Assembly (NCBI GenBank): GCA_949751835.1
Contig: CATKHK010000102.1
Span: forward strand, 62,001-126,000
DNA from: Blepharisma japonicum
Taxonomy: Eukaryota > Ciliophora > Heterotrichea > Heterotrichida > Blepharismidae
Length of the DNA stretch: 64,000 nt
Direction of reading: 5' to 3'
The notes under the pieces were generated by a model. The model made no database searches. It was given only the letters and a program-made list of their open reading frames with translations, and had not been told where the DNA came from. Shown here piece by piece: positions 1-11,288 of this stretch. Positions within the stretch are counted from its first letter, which is position 1, and each line of letters begins with the position of its first letter. Position numbers and translations under genes: made by a program.

Positions 1-802
1 AGCATATACTTAGGTAATTCTTCACTAAAATTTTCTTTGAGAGTAAATAAAAGCATGCCCCTAATATTTAAATTAAATTCTTTATTGACTTATGCTTGCT
101 CATTTTTATGATTTTTCTATTAATAGTGATTTCAATGTTCCAGCTCTCTTAGAGAAATTCTTTTCAGTGCTAAGTTTCTATTTTTGCTTGTTTATTTTAT
201 GTTAAATTTGTATTTTTATCTAAATGTTTGAAATTCGAAGCACTTTTCCATTTTTTGCTGATAAAGCTCTATTCAGTTTATCAATATTTTTTAAAATTTA
301 ATTTAATTTTCTATTAGCATCAATGTTTTTTAATTAATGCTTTCTGCATTTATAATGCTTTTTTAAAATACATATTATTCAAGTCTTAATTTGATGAACC
401 AATAAGAATGTGATTAAAACAATATTTTGACTATTAAGTATATTGATATAAAGAGAGTGTTATAGTTTTTTTTATTTTTACCTCAAATAATACAAAACTA
501 ACCAAGGACTATAAATTTTCTCTATTTCCAAAGAAAATTACAGAAAATAGGGCAGCTAATAATAAATTTCTCATGCATCTTTTCCTATCCATCTAGTATC
601 AGATTCATCATTCCAATAATTTTCTATATTTTAACTATACTCTCCAGTATCATTCAATAAAAATCTTACTATTTTCAATCTTAAAAATTCATTTGATTTA
701 ATTATTCATACTAAAAATTTGATAAAATATATTTAATATTTAAAAATGTCTATACATTGCATTATATATTTGGTTTATATAATATATATCTAATCAATAG
801 GA
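1..802. other. AT-rich intergenic region at window edge
   Basis: No gene can be supported here. On the minus strand about 560-700 there is a slightly coding-like stretch (it reads ...NDESDTRWIGKDAWEIYY with TGA as Trp), but it is cut by TAG and TAA and no start or homology is visible. It may be a decayed reading frame. Confidence 0.5.
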
Positions 803-1477
803 TTATAGCAAAGATTTTGGATATTTTTTACCTCCATTTATTTTTCTCAAAATATTCGTGTTTGAATACTTCGCCATCTGGCTTCTCGCCCCAAAAGCAA
901 CACTGCTTGATGAGTTTGGCCTTTCTGTAGTTATATTATTTTTCTATATAAAATTCACAGTTATATGATCCATTCTTCTTACACTATTTGCAGTCCTCAA
1001 TTCTTTCCTTATCCCTTGACTACTTATAGATCCTGCTCTCTGTAGATGAAATCTTCTTGTCTGCTCTCTTTCTGCTATAAAATTCTGAATTTCTTCTATT
1101 TTTTTATTCTGCTTTATTTCATCATTCAAGAAATTCCTATCAGTTACCTTCATCTTTTTGTTAGAGCTTTGAGTTTGTGAATTATTACTTCTATAAGTGG
1201 AGCCTAAGGCTTTAAGCTTTACACTAAGGTCTGACTCTATTGAAGGATTTTTGGTTTTCTCTTTTTCTGGTTTTTTCTCAATTGGCTCGTAACCTAGATT
1301 CGCTAAGCTGCTGTCTATTGTTTTTAGTGATTCGGCAGCGAAATTTGAGATATCAGTTCTTTGTAGAAGCACAAGGTCTTGGTTCCATGTAAAATTTAAT
1401 TTTCCTGAAAGCTTTGAAGAGCTGTTGTAATGGTTGAGCATAAGGGAATCATAAAGCAAATTTTCATTGCTTGCCAT
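803..1477 (-). CDS. Small basic Ser/Asn-rich protein with one 15-nt intron
   Basis: Not a recognised family. The first exon runs from ATG at 1477 (MASNENLLYDSLM...) to 959. Unspliced it would stop at a TAG inside a 15-nt GT..AG segment (944-958). Removing that segment keeps the frame open through ...TERPNSSSSVAFGARSQM... to a TAA at 803-805, giving 219 residues. The protein is hydrophilic and rich in Ser, Asn, Lys and Arg, with no signal peptide or membrane span and a Lys/Glu-rich middle (KKPEKEKTKNP), so it is probably largely disordered. It lies 45 bp downstream of the next minus-strand gene. The splice call is an inference from frame restoration and from the known tiny introns of heterotrichs. 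The existence of the gene is well supported, its function is not. Confidence 0.8.
944..958 (-). other. 15-nt spliceosomal intron
   Basis: On the minus strand the segment is GTGAATTTTATATAG: canonical GT and AG ends, exactly 15 nt, AT-rich, with an in-frame TAG. Removal extends the reading frame by 46 codons of coding-like sequence. 15-16 nt introns are known in Stentor and Blepharisma. Confidence 0.85.
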
Positions 1478-1522
1478 TTTAAATTGTTAGAATTATATAT
1501 AATAAACAGGAAAATTTTTCTA

Positions 1523-2830
1523 TTATCCTCAATCTAACCGCGCTGAAATATTAAGTTTTATTTCTTGATTGCTGCTTTTTCTTTTTAATTCACTCAATTT
1601 CATAGTCGCATTTTTCCTTTTTTCAGCTTGGGCTTTCCCCTTGCTCAGCACACTATGAGGTCTCAAAGTTGCATTAAAATGCTTATTTTTATTTTCCGCT
1701 AGTCTTGGAGACAATGATTCCGGTCTTTCTATTATGCTTGGCAGCATCGATGCATTTCGCTTTTTTGTATGAATATTATCAGAAGTCTGGTTTAGCATTA
1801 TTTCATCTTCCCCAAACCTTTTCTTATAGCATTCTTCTATATGAATTCTCAATGGCGACACCTCTGGGACGAAATACTCAAGAATTTCTACTGATTTTTT
1901 ATGAGCCTTTTTAGCATCATCATAAGCACTCATATAACGGAGCTCAGTCGATATACAAAAATGACTGACGGCTAATAAGCAAATTTTGTACAATAAATAA
2001 TCGTTGGTAAACTCTACCTGGAGCCCTAAAGATTGCTTTAAGTCTTCTGTAGTATAAGGCTGCATAAACATAATATCAGAAATCGTTAAGGTTGTTAACC
2101 AGTCTGGGTCATCTTTTATCCCTAAAACTGATCGAATTTTTTGATGGTGATTTAAAGTTCCTGTCAGTAAATATTTTCGTAAAGCTTTAATGGCAGGATA
2201 GGACATGTAGATTACTTTATAGCTTTTTCTTAAATCTTCAGTAATTAAAGAGTTTCGCTGCTTTAAGGCTTTGTATTTTTTTAGCTGGGCTTTGCAAGCT
2301 TGAATGGTTAGGCGTATTGCGGTTAAACTTAATTTCAAAGCATTTTTTGCATTGTCTAGAGCTTTTTTATGTTTTTCTAGCTGTGATAGAACAGCGCAGG
2401 ACTGTACATACAGTTTTATTTTATAAAGATTTCTTTTTAATTCTCCTTCCATAAGGGTATTGCAAGAATTCATCACTCCAAACTTGTTTACATTGAAAAG
2501 ACACCCTTCAAGATATGCAATACATTTCTCTAAATCTCCAATTCTCTGATAGCACAAGGCAATATTATGAATAGTAGCTAAAATAAGGTCAGAATCACTA
2601 TTTGTTCCTTGGATTATTAAAGCTTCTAGTATTTGTTCAAGTTTTTTCAGCTTTGGGATTGCGTTTTCAAAATCTTTAGAAATTATTAAATCATAAGATT
2701 CGCTTTGAATTAACGCTAAGAGTTGAGGAATCTCAGAATCAACGGGAGAGGGCTGCTGGGAGGCTTTTGATTGAGGAGTCTTTATGCTAGAATATGCTTT
2801 GATAGGATTTAGTTTAAATGAAGTTTCCAT
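1523..2830 (-). CDS. TPR-like helical repeat protein, 435 aa
   Basis: The ATG is at 2830 and the protein is mostly alpha-helical. Residues about 35-185 read like tetratricopeptide-type helical hairpins (for example ATIHNIALCYQRIGDLEKCI, then KALDNAKNALKLSL), a fold that usually mediates protein binding. Residues 200-340 form a second helical region. The last 90 residues are Lys/Ser/Asn-rich and probably disordered. The end is set by the genetic code: after ...SARLD comes TGA, read as Trp, then GGA and TAA at 1523-1525, so the protein ends ...LDWG. The spacer to the downstream gene is 45 bp. No catalytic motif is visible. Ciliates have many TPR proteins in cilia and basal bodies, but nothing here fixes the location. 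Confidence 0.8.
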
Positions 2831-3302
2831 TATTTTGAAGTAAAAGTTGATGAATATCTTTAAAAGAATATGAGCAATATATTTAAAGGCTGAAATAAGA
2901 TTAGAAGAATAAATTACACTTAGAGACTTTCGAAAAACAGAGACACAAATTCACCAAATAAGCAAAGTAGCTTGGAGACCATTCATAGGGGGCAATTTAG
3001 AGAGAAGCCAAATTGGAGCCAACTAGCGAAAAGAAATAGTGGGCCAAAATGTATGGCAAGATGATTTTTTTTGAAGATGAAAAGGCTATTTAGACTACTA
3101 AATTACCATTTTGATTTACCAAAATTTTTTTGTTTTCAGAATTTTGCTTGAAAATTTCCACACACCAAATTTTTTCGCCTTCTTTTTCGTTCGACTGTTC
3201 GCAATGCTTTATAGATTTTAACCTATAGATATTTATTTAGACCATTTTAATCAATAAGGTAGAAATAAATTCCCAAAATTTCTGTATATATTTTTAAAGA
3301 AA
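2831..3302. other. Spacer between divergent genes
   Basis: 472 bp between two genes that point away from each other, so it should hold both promoters. About 2900-3090 is less AT-rich and gives a short plus-strand frame (ITLRDFRKTETQIHQ...) broken by TAG. No start or homology is visible. It could be a relic or chance, given that TGA is sense. Confidence 0.4.
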
Positions 3303-5393
3303 ATGTCTAAAGAGCAAATCTTCCATGACTCCCTTCTAGTTTTTCGGGATAAAATTGCATTAGCTATTAGCATTGACTTTAAGGATGCATATGGGCCAAC
3401 GTGAATGGATTGCCATGAAGTAAATAATGCTCGCCCTTTAGGCTTTGAGAAATCAAAAAGGAATGACTTGAAGACTTGAGATTTAACTCAGTTGATAGCT
3501 CTTTTATGATCAAAACACATGAGATTTAATAGTCAAAAGTTCGGGAAAAATTCTCATTTGACTTTTCTTAAGGTCATTAAAGCCTATAGAAACGAATGGG
3601 CGCACCAACAACCTTTAGATATATTTGAAATTTATAGAGCCATCGATCTCATGATATTGGCTTTAGGACTTCTTGGGCATCAGTCTGAAGAATTGGAAAA
3701 AAATCGTATAAGTTTGGCAAAAGAAATCGCAAAGCTTGATAGCAAAGTTGAAGGAGAAAAGGAATATATTAAAAAGAAAGAAAATAAGAATAAAGATAAA
3801 CTCGATGAAGAAAAGAAAAATGAAAAAGAAAATAAAGGAAAAGCAGATGAAGAAAATAAAGGAAGTCAGCCTGGACCACAAGAGAACTTAGAAGAATCAA
3901 AAATTGGAATAAAAAATGAGGATTCTATACAAACAACCCAAAAAGAGGCAAAAAACCCAGACGATATGGATATCGAGTTACCAAATATAAGAAAAGTAAA
4001 TAAAGAAGGAGACGAAAGAGCTGCTCTTAGCGTTGAGCAACCTGAAATGAATGTGGAAAAGGAATTTAGTAAAGATGGAAACGTAAATCCTATACAAATT
4101 CCAAATAACTTATTAGTAAATACAACTAATTTCCCAAGGATGAGTGACCAAAAAGAAGATAGCAAAAAAGCATCAAATCAATTTGCTAAAGCATCTTTTC
4201 AGAATCCTAATGATAAAATCCAAGTGTCTAAAAAATCTGAATCCATTGATCAACCATCCATAAATCTTCCTAACGATAGCCTTCTATTAGCTGGAATTAA
4301 TGATCCTGCACCTAATGATAATATCCAAGCTCAGCTTCAAAGGAAATTACACATTCCACCTCAAGAAAATATAGCTAAGCCAAATTCCAATCTTTATAAA
4401 AATGAGTATGATACTTCATTACAGGCTGAAGAAAAGCAAACAAATACAAATAATCTACCAAGATATTATTCAGATAAATTTACATCATCATATAGTAGCA
4501 GCCAGGGACTTGCAGCAGATAATTCAAAGCTCAATGCTGCAAATGCTCAGCAGAATCCACCATTTCCTCAGCCATTAAAATTAGATAATCCTAAACCTAA
4601 TTTTTTTGCTGGAAATGCTCAGGAAAATCTAATAAATCCTCAGCCACCTAAATTAGATAATCCTAGGCCTATTTTATATCCTGAGAGCAATCAGATGAAT
4701 TCATTAAATTCCCAAAAAGGAAATGAAGTTGTAAATGACATCTCAAGAGTAAATTCTCAAAATAGGCCAAATATACCTATTTTTAACCCATGTCCACAAA
4801 ATCCAGTCTCAAATCAGCCGCAATTTATTCAAAATCAATTTCCAATATATCAAAATCCAAGCCAAAAATTGCCAAGCTCATCCTATGCATCAGTTCCTTA
4901 TGAATTCCAGTCTCAAGCTCAGCAAAGACCAAACCTTAGCTCACCCCCTTCATATCCACCTATGGTGAATTTGCAAAGCTCATATCAAAATCTTCCACAA
5001 AATATTAGTCATAATAGACCAAACATACCTTTTCAGCCAACCTCCTATGAGCTCCCATCTCAGTCACTACAAATCCCAAGCTACTATTCGCAGCCTCCAC
5101 TAACACCCTTACAAAATACAAAAAATCCTTACTTAAACCCTTCTCAGAATGTCTCTCAGTCAATAAATATTGATTCTTATTTACCTAAGTGCATAGTATG
5201 TCGAAGTATTATCTCTGATGAATTATATTTTGAGCATTCTTCTCAATGCCAAAAGAATATTTGCTGGAATTGCATATCAAAATTTGCTTCTAAAGCAAAA
5301 CAACAGCTAAACATTTGCCCCTTCTGCAAAGGTTCACTTTCTAATAGTGAAATAGATTATTTAGATTATATTGCAAGTGAGAAAAAAAAATAA
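3303..5393 (+). CDS. Swt1-like HEPN domain plus RING-like finger protein, 696 aa
   Basis: The start is ATG 3303. Three in-frame TGA codons (Trp) lie between it and the Met at 3519. Residues 1-130 match the Swt1-like HEPN pattern: a helical lead, ...LIALLWSKHMRFN..., then KAYRNEWAHQQPLDIFEIYR. RNEWAH (96-101) is the R-x4-H motif that in many HEPN proteins forms an RNase active site. Residues about 130-220 are Lys/Glu coiled-coil-like. Residues 220-620 are a long Asn/Gln/Pro/Ser-rich, probably disordered linker. Residues 630-676 carry a RING-like zinc-ligand array: CIVC, EHSSQC, CWNC, CPFC. RING fingers commonly act as ubiquitin ligases. Seen: the motifs and their order. Known: HEPN and RING roles. 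Inferred: an RNA-cleaving or RNA-binding protein coupled to ubiquitin. The pairing is unusual. Confidence 0.8.
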
Positions 5394-5425
5394 TGGATTT
5401 AATAAATATTTTGGTAGTTTATTAA

Positions 5426-6982
5426 TTAAATATGATGCGTAACGACTGCTTTATAATTATTGATATCAAAAGCTTTGAACCAATGCTTATACATTGTATC
5501 GTCTCTCACGGCTTGAATTTTCATATCATTTAGATATTCATCAATAATAAATGGTGAAAACGGCTGAGAACTGATATAAATTGGGTCACCTTTATAGTTC
5601 TCATAATATTTAAACATAATTTTCTTTTTTTTGGCAATGTCCTTATTCATTTCTTCTACAGAAGCAGCTTTAAAGCTTCCTCTTATCATATCGACAAGCC
5701 ATAAAGCTTGTATATTACTTCATAAATTTGTGTAGGTTGTTATAAAAGCTCCTATAATGGCTACATTCCTTACTCCAGGGACTAATACATCTTTATATAG
5801 CCAAAACCCATCATTTTCTTTTTGTTTCACAAAATAATTCGGCTTAAAACCTGTAGCAAATACAATGGTGTCACATTCTATAAGTTTTCCTTTTACCATT
5901 ATTCCATTTTCTTTAATTTCCTCAATTTCTCCTCTCATAAGTTTGATTTTTCCATCAGCAATTTTCTTTTGCACTGGTGGATCCCTCACTCCAGCAGTTT
6001 CTAAGAAATGCAAATCTTTTTCATCTGGTTCAAGTTCTTTGATTATCCCATATCTTAATTGAAGATGAACAAATTTTAGTCATAAATTTTCAATGAAGCC
6101 AAAATATTTATGAATAAAACTGCTTTCTGGATCATATATGATTCCACAGAGATAGGCTAGCCTTGAATATGTCGTAAATTCAAATGGGATTCCATATGGT
6201 TTTGGGTTAACTGGATATGCATACCCGATTTTTCTTACAAGTCCAAGAACTTCGCCACCATAGTCAACTGAAGTTGACATAATATCAAATGCACTTTTTC
6301 CAGCTCCTATAACAATCACTTTTTTGCCTTGGCAATGCACTTTTGCATTAATGAATTCACTGCTATGTAAAATTTTTCCTTTAAAACTTTCCTGGCCTTT
6401 ATATTGTGGGATTTTTGGGATATCATTAAATCCTGAACAAATAACAAGAAAATCATAATTTTTTGACGTCCCGTCTCTAAACGTTAATTTTCACGTTTCA
6501 TCTGGATTTTGTATAACCGATTTTACCTCTGTATTGAATTTTATTAATGGCGATAAATCAAATTTTTCAACTAAACCATCAATTCAGTCCTTTATCTGTT
6601 GACGTCTTGGAAATGGTGGGTAATTATCTGGGAAAGGGTAGTCTGGCAAAAAATAAGTATCTTTTGTACCTTGCAAGCCAGAATTATCAAAATTTTCATA
6701 TCAGACTCCTCCAGGTCCTAAACGTTTTTCAATGACTTCTACTTCATAGCCTTGTGTTCTAAAGGTTTTGGCGCTTATAAGGCCACTCATACCAGCGCCG
6801 ATAATTCCTATTGTTTTGGGGATTTTAGAGATTATATGCTTGTTGGGGTGATTTTCGTAAGAAATTTTTGGAAGCTCCTGATATGGTTTTCCACTAGGCT
6901 CTGGAAGAGCTCTTTTGGAAAATAGATAATATCCAGCTCCTAAAGAAGGTAACAAAAATGCTAAGCCGAGGGCTTTTTTCAT
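5426..6982 (-). CDS. Flavin-containing monooxygenase (FMO family), 518 aa
   Basis: One frame from ATG 6982 to TAA 5426, with TGA as Trp at several points (for example GPGGVWYENF). The FAD-binding GxGxxG is IGAGMSG (about 61-67). The FMO hallmark FxGxxxHxxx(Y/F) is FKGKILHSSEF (200-210). The NADPH site is GAGKSA (226-231), and the C-terminal ATGF motif is at 376-379. Residues 3-22 are hydrophobic, a likely signal anchor that would put the enzyme on the ER membrane. FMOs use NADPH, FAD and O2 to oxygenate nucleophilic N or S atoms of small molecules. Length is normal for the family. The substrate cannot be told. It converges with the HEPN-RING gene, 32 bp away. Confidence 0.94.
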
Positions 6983-7434
6983 TTTTATTTATTCAACAAA
7001 TAAATAAAAATTATAATTTTAACACAATTGCAAAGACTTGATATATAATCGTTCGACAAATAGTTTTTTCTTGATAATGGATAATATTATTTGCTTTTTA
7101 ACTGTGCTTTTTTGCTTTAAAATATGACATTTTCTTAAATAAATTAGTGATAAAATGAAAAATAGGCTTCAATTCTCAGTCAAAGCTAGAATCATATAAA
7201 AGGAAAAATATTAATAACTGAATATATATATTATCTCCACTTGGCAATGAAAAATTTTAGATATATCTCAAACTAATATAATAAATTTATTTACTATTTT
7301 GAAAATGAGCTCTAAAACTCGTAAATTCTTATTTTGCATTCAAAAAATTCTTGAATTTTTGATTGAATATATATTATCCAGAATAGAACTCATAGTTTCA
7401 TTTAGGCTAATTCACTTAACTTAACAAAATTATA
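6983..7434. other. Spacer between divergent genes
   Basis: 452 bp of AT-rich sequence between the outward-facing monooxygenase and ABC transporter genes. It presumably holds both promoters. No recognisable motif or gene seen. Confidence 0.5.
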
Positions 7435-10400
7435 ATGGAGGATGTTGTAATTGATTCCCCAGCTTTTTCTTACGACAACTCAAATATCTTCAAGGACTTC
7501 AATCTAGCATGAGCATTCAACCCTATCCGATACTGAAAAGTAAATAAACCAAATCTTACAAATATGCTGGAAATTCCCAAGAGAGTAGAAATAGAAAAAG
7601 CCTTTTTACTTTTTGAGAATGAATGAGAAAAAGAGTCAAAAAGGCCAAAACCAAATTTTTTAAAAGTTGTATTAAAAGTGGTAGGCTGGGATATATTCAA
7701 AAGCTGTTTGCCAGGGATTATCGGCTGGAACCTCGGACTTGTCCAAGCAATTTTAGTGATCTTTTTAGTCAGATTCATTAAAGACAGCAATTACGATTCC
7801 TATGCAGGCGCACTATATGTAATTGCATTTGCAGCAGTCTCAATTACTGCTTATTTTTTAAACAACTTATCTTTTTTCCGAATAAACTTACAAACTTTAA
7901 GGCTGAAATGGATAATTCCAACCATTGTATATAGAAAAGTACTAAACACATCCAATTTAACTATATCTAAAGGGAATACTCGAGGAAATATATCAAATGT
8001 GATAGCATCTGAAATAGATTTTTTAGATGGTTTATATCTCTTGGTCTATTTTTTATCAATACCAACTTTTTTTATAGGAGCTTTTATCATCATGGGCATT
8101 TTACTTGGACCTGCTGGCATTATAGGCTTACTTGTTTTAGTTTTTCATTTGCCTATAATTATGATAACTGGCTCTATAACTGGAAAATTCAGAGGAAAAG
8201 TTGCATTTCATAGCGATCGGCGTGTAAAGATGATATCAAATTTAATAGAAGGAATCAGAATTGTCAAGCTTTATGGCTGGGAACACCCATATTTAAATAT
8301 AATTTTTAAAGAAAGATCAGCAGAAATAAAAAAGCTGATAAGCAAGCTTAAAGTCCACTCTGTAAGCACTATGTTTGGAAATGGGTCTATAGGCTTAGTT
8401 GTAGTAATTACGTTTTTGATATACGTTTACCTTGGAAATTCAATGGAAAATGGGGTCGTTTTTGCTTCACTTTCGATTTTTATAATGGCAAATGTTCTCG
8501 TAACAGGAGCTGGAGTTCATGCAGTTATTATGATGTTTTTGATAGCAACTTTTATGAAAAGAGTTACAAATGCTTTGCTGATGAAAAATAAAGAGGAAAA
8601 TCTTTATGAATTGACAAAAAAGCATATGGTTACTGTAAAAGATGCAAGCTTTGTATGAAGTAATGATAAAAATGGGAAAATGGCAATAGAAACGGCGAAT
8701 AAAAATAATTTAGACTCAGAAAGAGGACTGATTGAGAGTCAAAATTCAAATGAATTTTCTCTAAATAAGGTGAATTTCAGGCTCAGAAATGGAAATCTTT
8801 TAATCGTAGTGGGCCCTGTTGGTTGTGGAAAAAGCAGCTTGTTTATGGGACTACTCCAAGAAATACATTTAACAAGTGGTAAAATTGGAGTAAATGGGAG
8901 TATTTCCTATTGCGAAGGTGATCCTTGGATTATTTCAGGTACAATAAGAGAAAACATTTTAATGGGCTTAGAGTTCGATGAATCTTTATATAGAAAAGTA
9001 ATTTTTGCGTGTGCTTTAGAGAGAGATCTTGAAAACTTCAAGTTTGGAGACAATACCATGATAGGTGATAGAGGAATTACCTTAAGTGGTGGCCAAAAAG
9101 CAAGAATTAGCTTAGCAAGAGCGGTTTATACTAATCGAGACATTATCTTATTAGATGACCCCCTTAGTGCTGTTGACGCAGAAGTAAGCACTCATATCTT
9201 TAATTATTGCATTAAGGATTTTCTGAAAAGTAAAACTGTTATTTTGGCAACTCATCAGGTGCATTTAATTCCTGAGGCTGATAAAATTTTAGTACTTTTT
9301 GAAGGGAATCAAGTATTCTGTGGAAATTATCAAGAATTGCAAAAAAATCAAGAAGTCAAAGACATTATTGGGAATTTGCTTAATGATGAAGAAGAAAAAG
9401 AAATCGAAAATGGGGAAGTAAAAACAAAAGAAGCAGAAACAAAAGAAAATGAAAAAGACAATTTATTAATACAAGAAGAAGAGAGAGCATCTGGAAAAGT
9501 CCCTTTCAAAGTCTATTTCAAATTTTTTAAGCTCGCATTTGGATGGCTTTTATTTATCCTTACAATAATCTTATTATTATCCACCCAAGCATGCATGACA
9601 GCAGTTAGCTGATGGCTTGCAATATGATGTAATGCTGACGACCAAAAGGATACCTTTTATATTTGGGTTTATTTTATTATAATTGGCTGTACTTATCTTA
9701 GCACCTTCGCTAGGTCGGTCTTATTTGGTTATGGAATGCTTAGAGGTGCTAAAAAAATCCATAATGAAGGCTTAGAAAGCATAGCCAAAACAAAGGTTTC
9801 ATTTTTTGACAAAAATCCATTTGGAAGACTGATAAATAGGTTTTCTAAAGACACACTTCTAATGGACGAAATGCTATCAACCACCACAACTGAGTTGGCT
9901 GTCTCTACAACTTATTTATGAGGAAACTTAATTCTTTTAGCCATTATAGCACCGCCTAATATCGGGGTCATATTAATTTTTTTTATATACGTTACAATTT
10001 TAGCTAAAAAGCTAGCACCAATTACAAAGGATTTAAGGAGAATTGAGCTAGTCACTAAAAGTCCTATATTGTCTATATGCAATTCTTCGGTGCATGGTGT
10101 CATTTCTATAAGGTCATTAAATCTCCAAAAAAAGTTTATAAATGAGATGAAAAATGCAATTACGCTGAACACAAAAGCGACGATGGGCTATTGGCTGGTA
10201 TTAAGGTTTTACCAATCGTATGTTGAATTAGGATCGTTTGTGATAGCTATTTTTAATGTAGTCATTATAATACTTTATAAAGATTATATTGAGCCAAGCT
10301 TAGCAGCAATGACTATATCATTATCAATATCTTCGACTGGTTATATTTCTTATTGGGTATTTACACTAATTGAAACTGACAATTTGATGGCTTCTCCTCA

Positions 10401-11247
10401 AAGAATTCTTGAATATGCAAATATAGAGGAAGAAGGAGTTTTCCAAAATGAAGAAAATTTCATAATAAGCCAAGGTAAAATCGAAATAAAAAATTTATCA
10501 ATGAGATATCAAGAAAACTTCCCCCTCGTTCTCCAAAATCTCAGCTTTGCAATTGAACCTGCCCAAAAAGTTGGCATCGTCGGCAGAACAGGTGCTGGAA
10601 AATCTTCTATAATGCAAATTCTCTTCCGCCTAGTCAATCCTTGCAGCGGAACCATTCTAATTGACAACCAGGACTACATGAAATCAGGTCTTCATCAGCT
10701 GCGCAAACAAATGTCAGTAATTCCTCAAACTCCTACCATTTTTTTAGCTAGTTTTCGTGACAATCTTGATCCTTTTCATGAGCATTCTGATGAAGAAATA
10801 ATTTCTGTCATCGAGCAAACTCGCCTATCAAACCTTTTGTCTTCTTTTTCGAAAGGACTAGAAACCTCTTTAATAGGTGAAGGTGGAAATTTATCGACAG
10901 GCCAAAAGCAGCTAGTTTGTCTTGCAAGAGCTTTGATAAGGAAAAATAAAATCATCATGATGGACGAAGCCACTGCCAATGTTGATCCGGAAACTGATAG
11001 GTTTATACAAACACAAATAAGAAAAAAATTTAAAAAAAGCACCCTTCTGATTATAGCTCATAGGCTAAGGACAATTATAGATACTGATCTTATAATTGTG
11101 ATGGAGAGTGGGTCTTGTAAAGAAATTGGGACTCCTTATGAATTGGGAAATAGAGAAGATTCTTTGTTTAGGAATTTAATTCTGCATACTGGGCCAGTAG
11201 AATCACAGTACTTGTTAAATCAGCTGCGGAATCCAGGAAAACACTAA
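7435..11247 (+). CDS. ABCC-type (MRP-like) ABC transporter, 1270 aa
   Basis: A single intronless frame once TGA is Trp (for example ASFVWSN, AVSWWLAIWCNAD, TYLWGNL). Order: short N-terminal tail, TMD1 (about 85-400), NBD1, linker, TMD2 (about 690-980), NBD2. NBD1 has Walker [10 protein letters not shown] (about 460-468), signature LSGGQ and Walker [14 protein letters not shown]2 has GRTGAGKSS (about 1050-1058), the altered signature LSTGQ and [12 protein letters not shown] in place of DE after Walker B in NBD1 makes that site degenerate, typical of the ABCC subfamily. The length fits short MRPs without TMD0. Expected role: ATP-driven export of organic anions or conjugates across a membrane. 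The substrate is unknown. Confidence 0.95.
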
Positions 11248-11288
11248 TTTAACCATAAATTATGAATTTCTTTAATTTTCATATATAA

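Noticed and set aside
944-1477. Ending the first gene at the in-frame TAG of 944
   Set aside because: The TAG lies in a 15-nt GT..AG unit whose removal gives 46 more codons of coding-like sequence.
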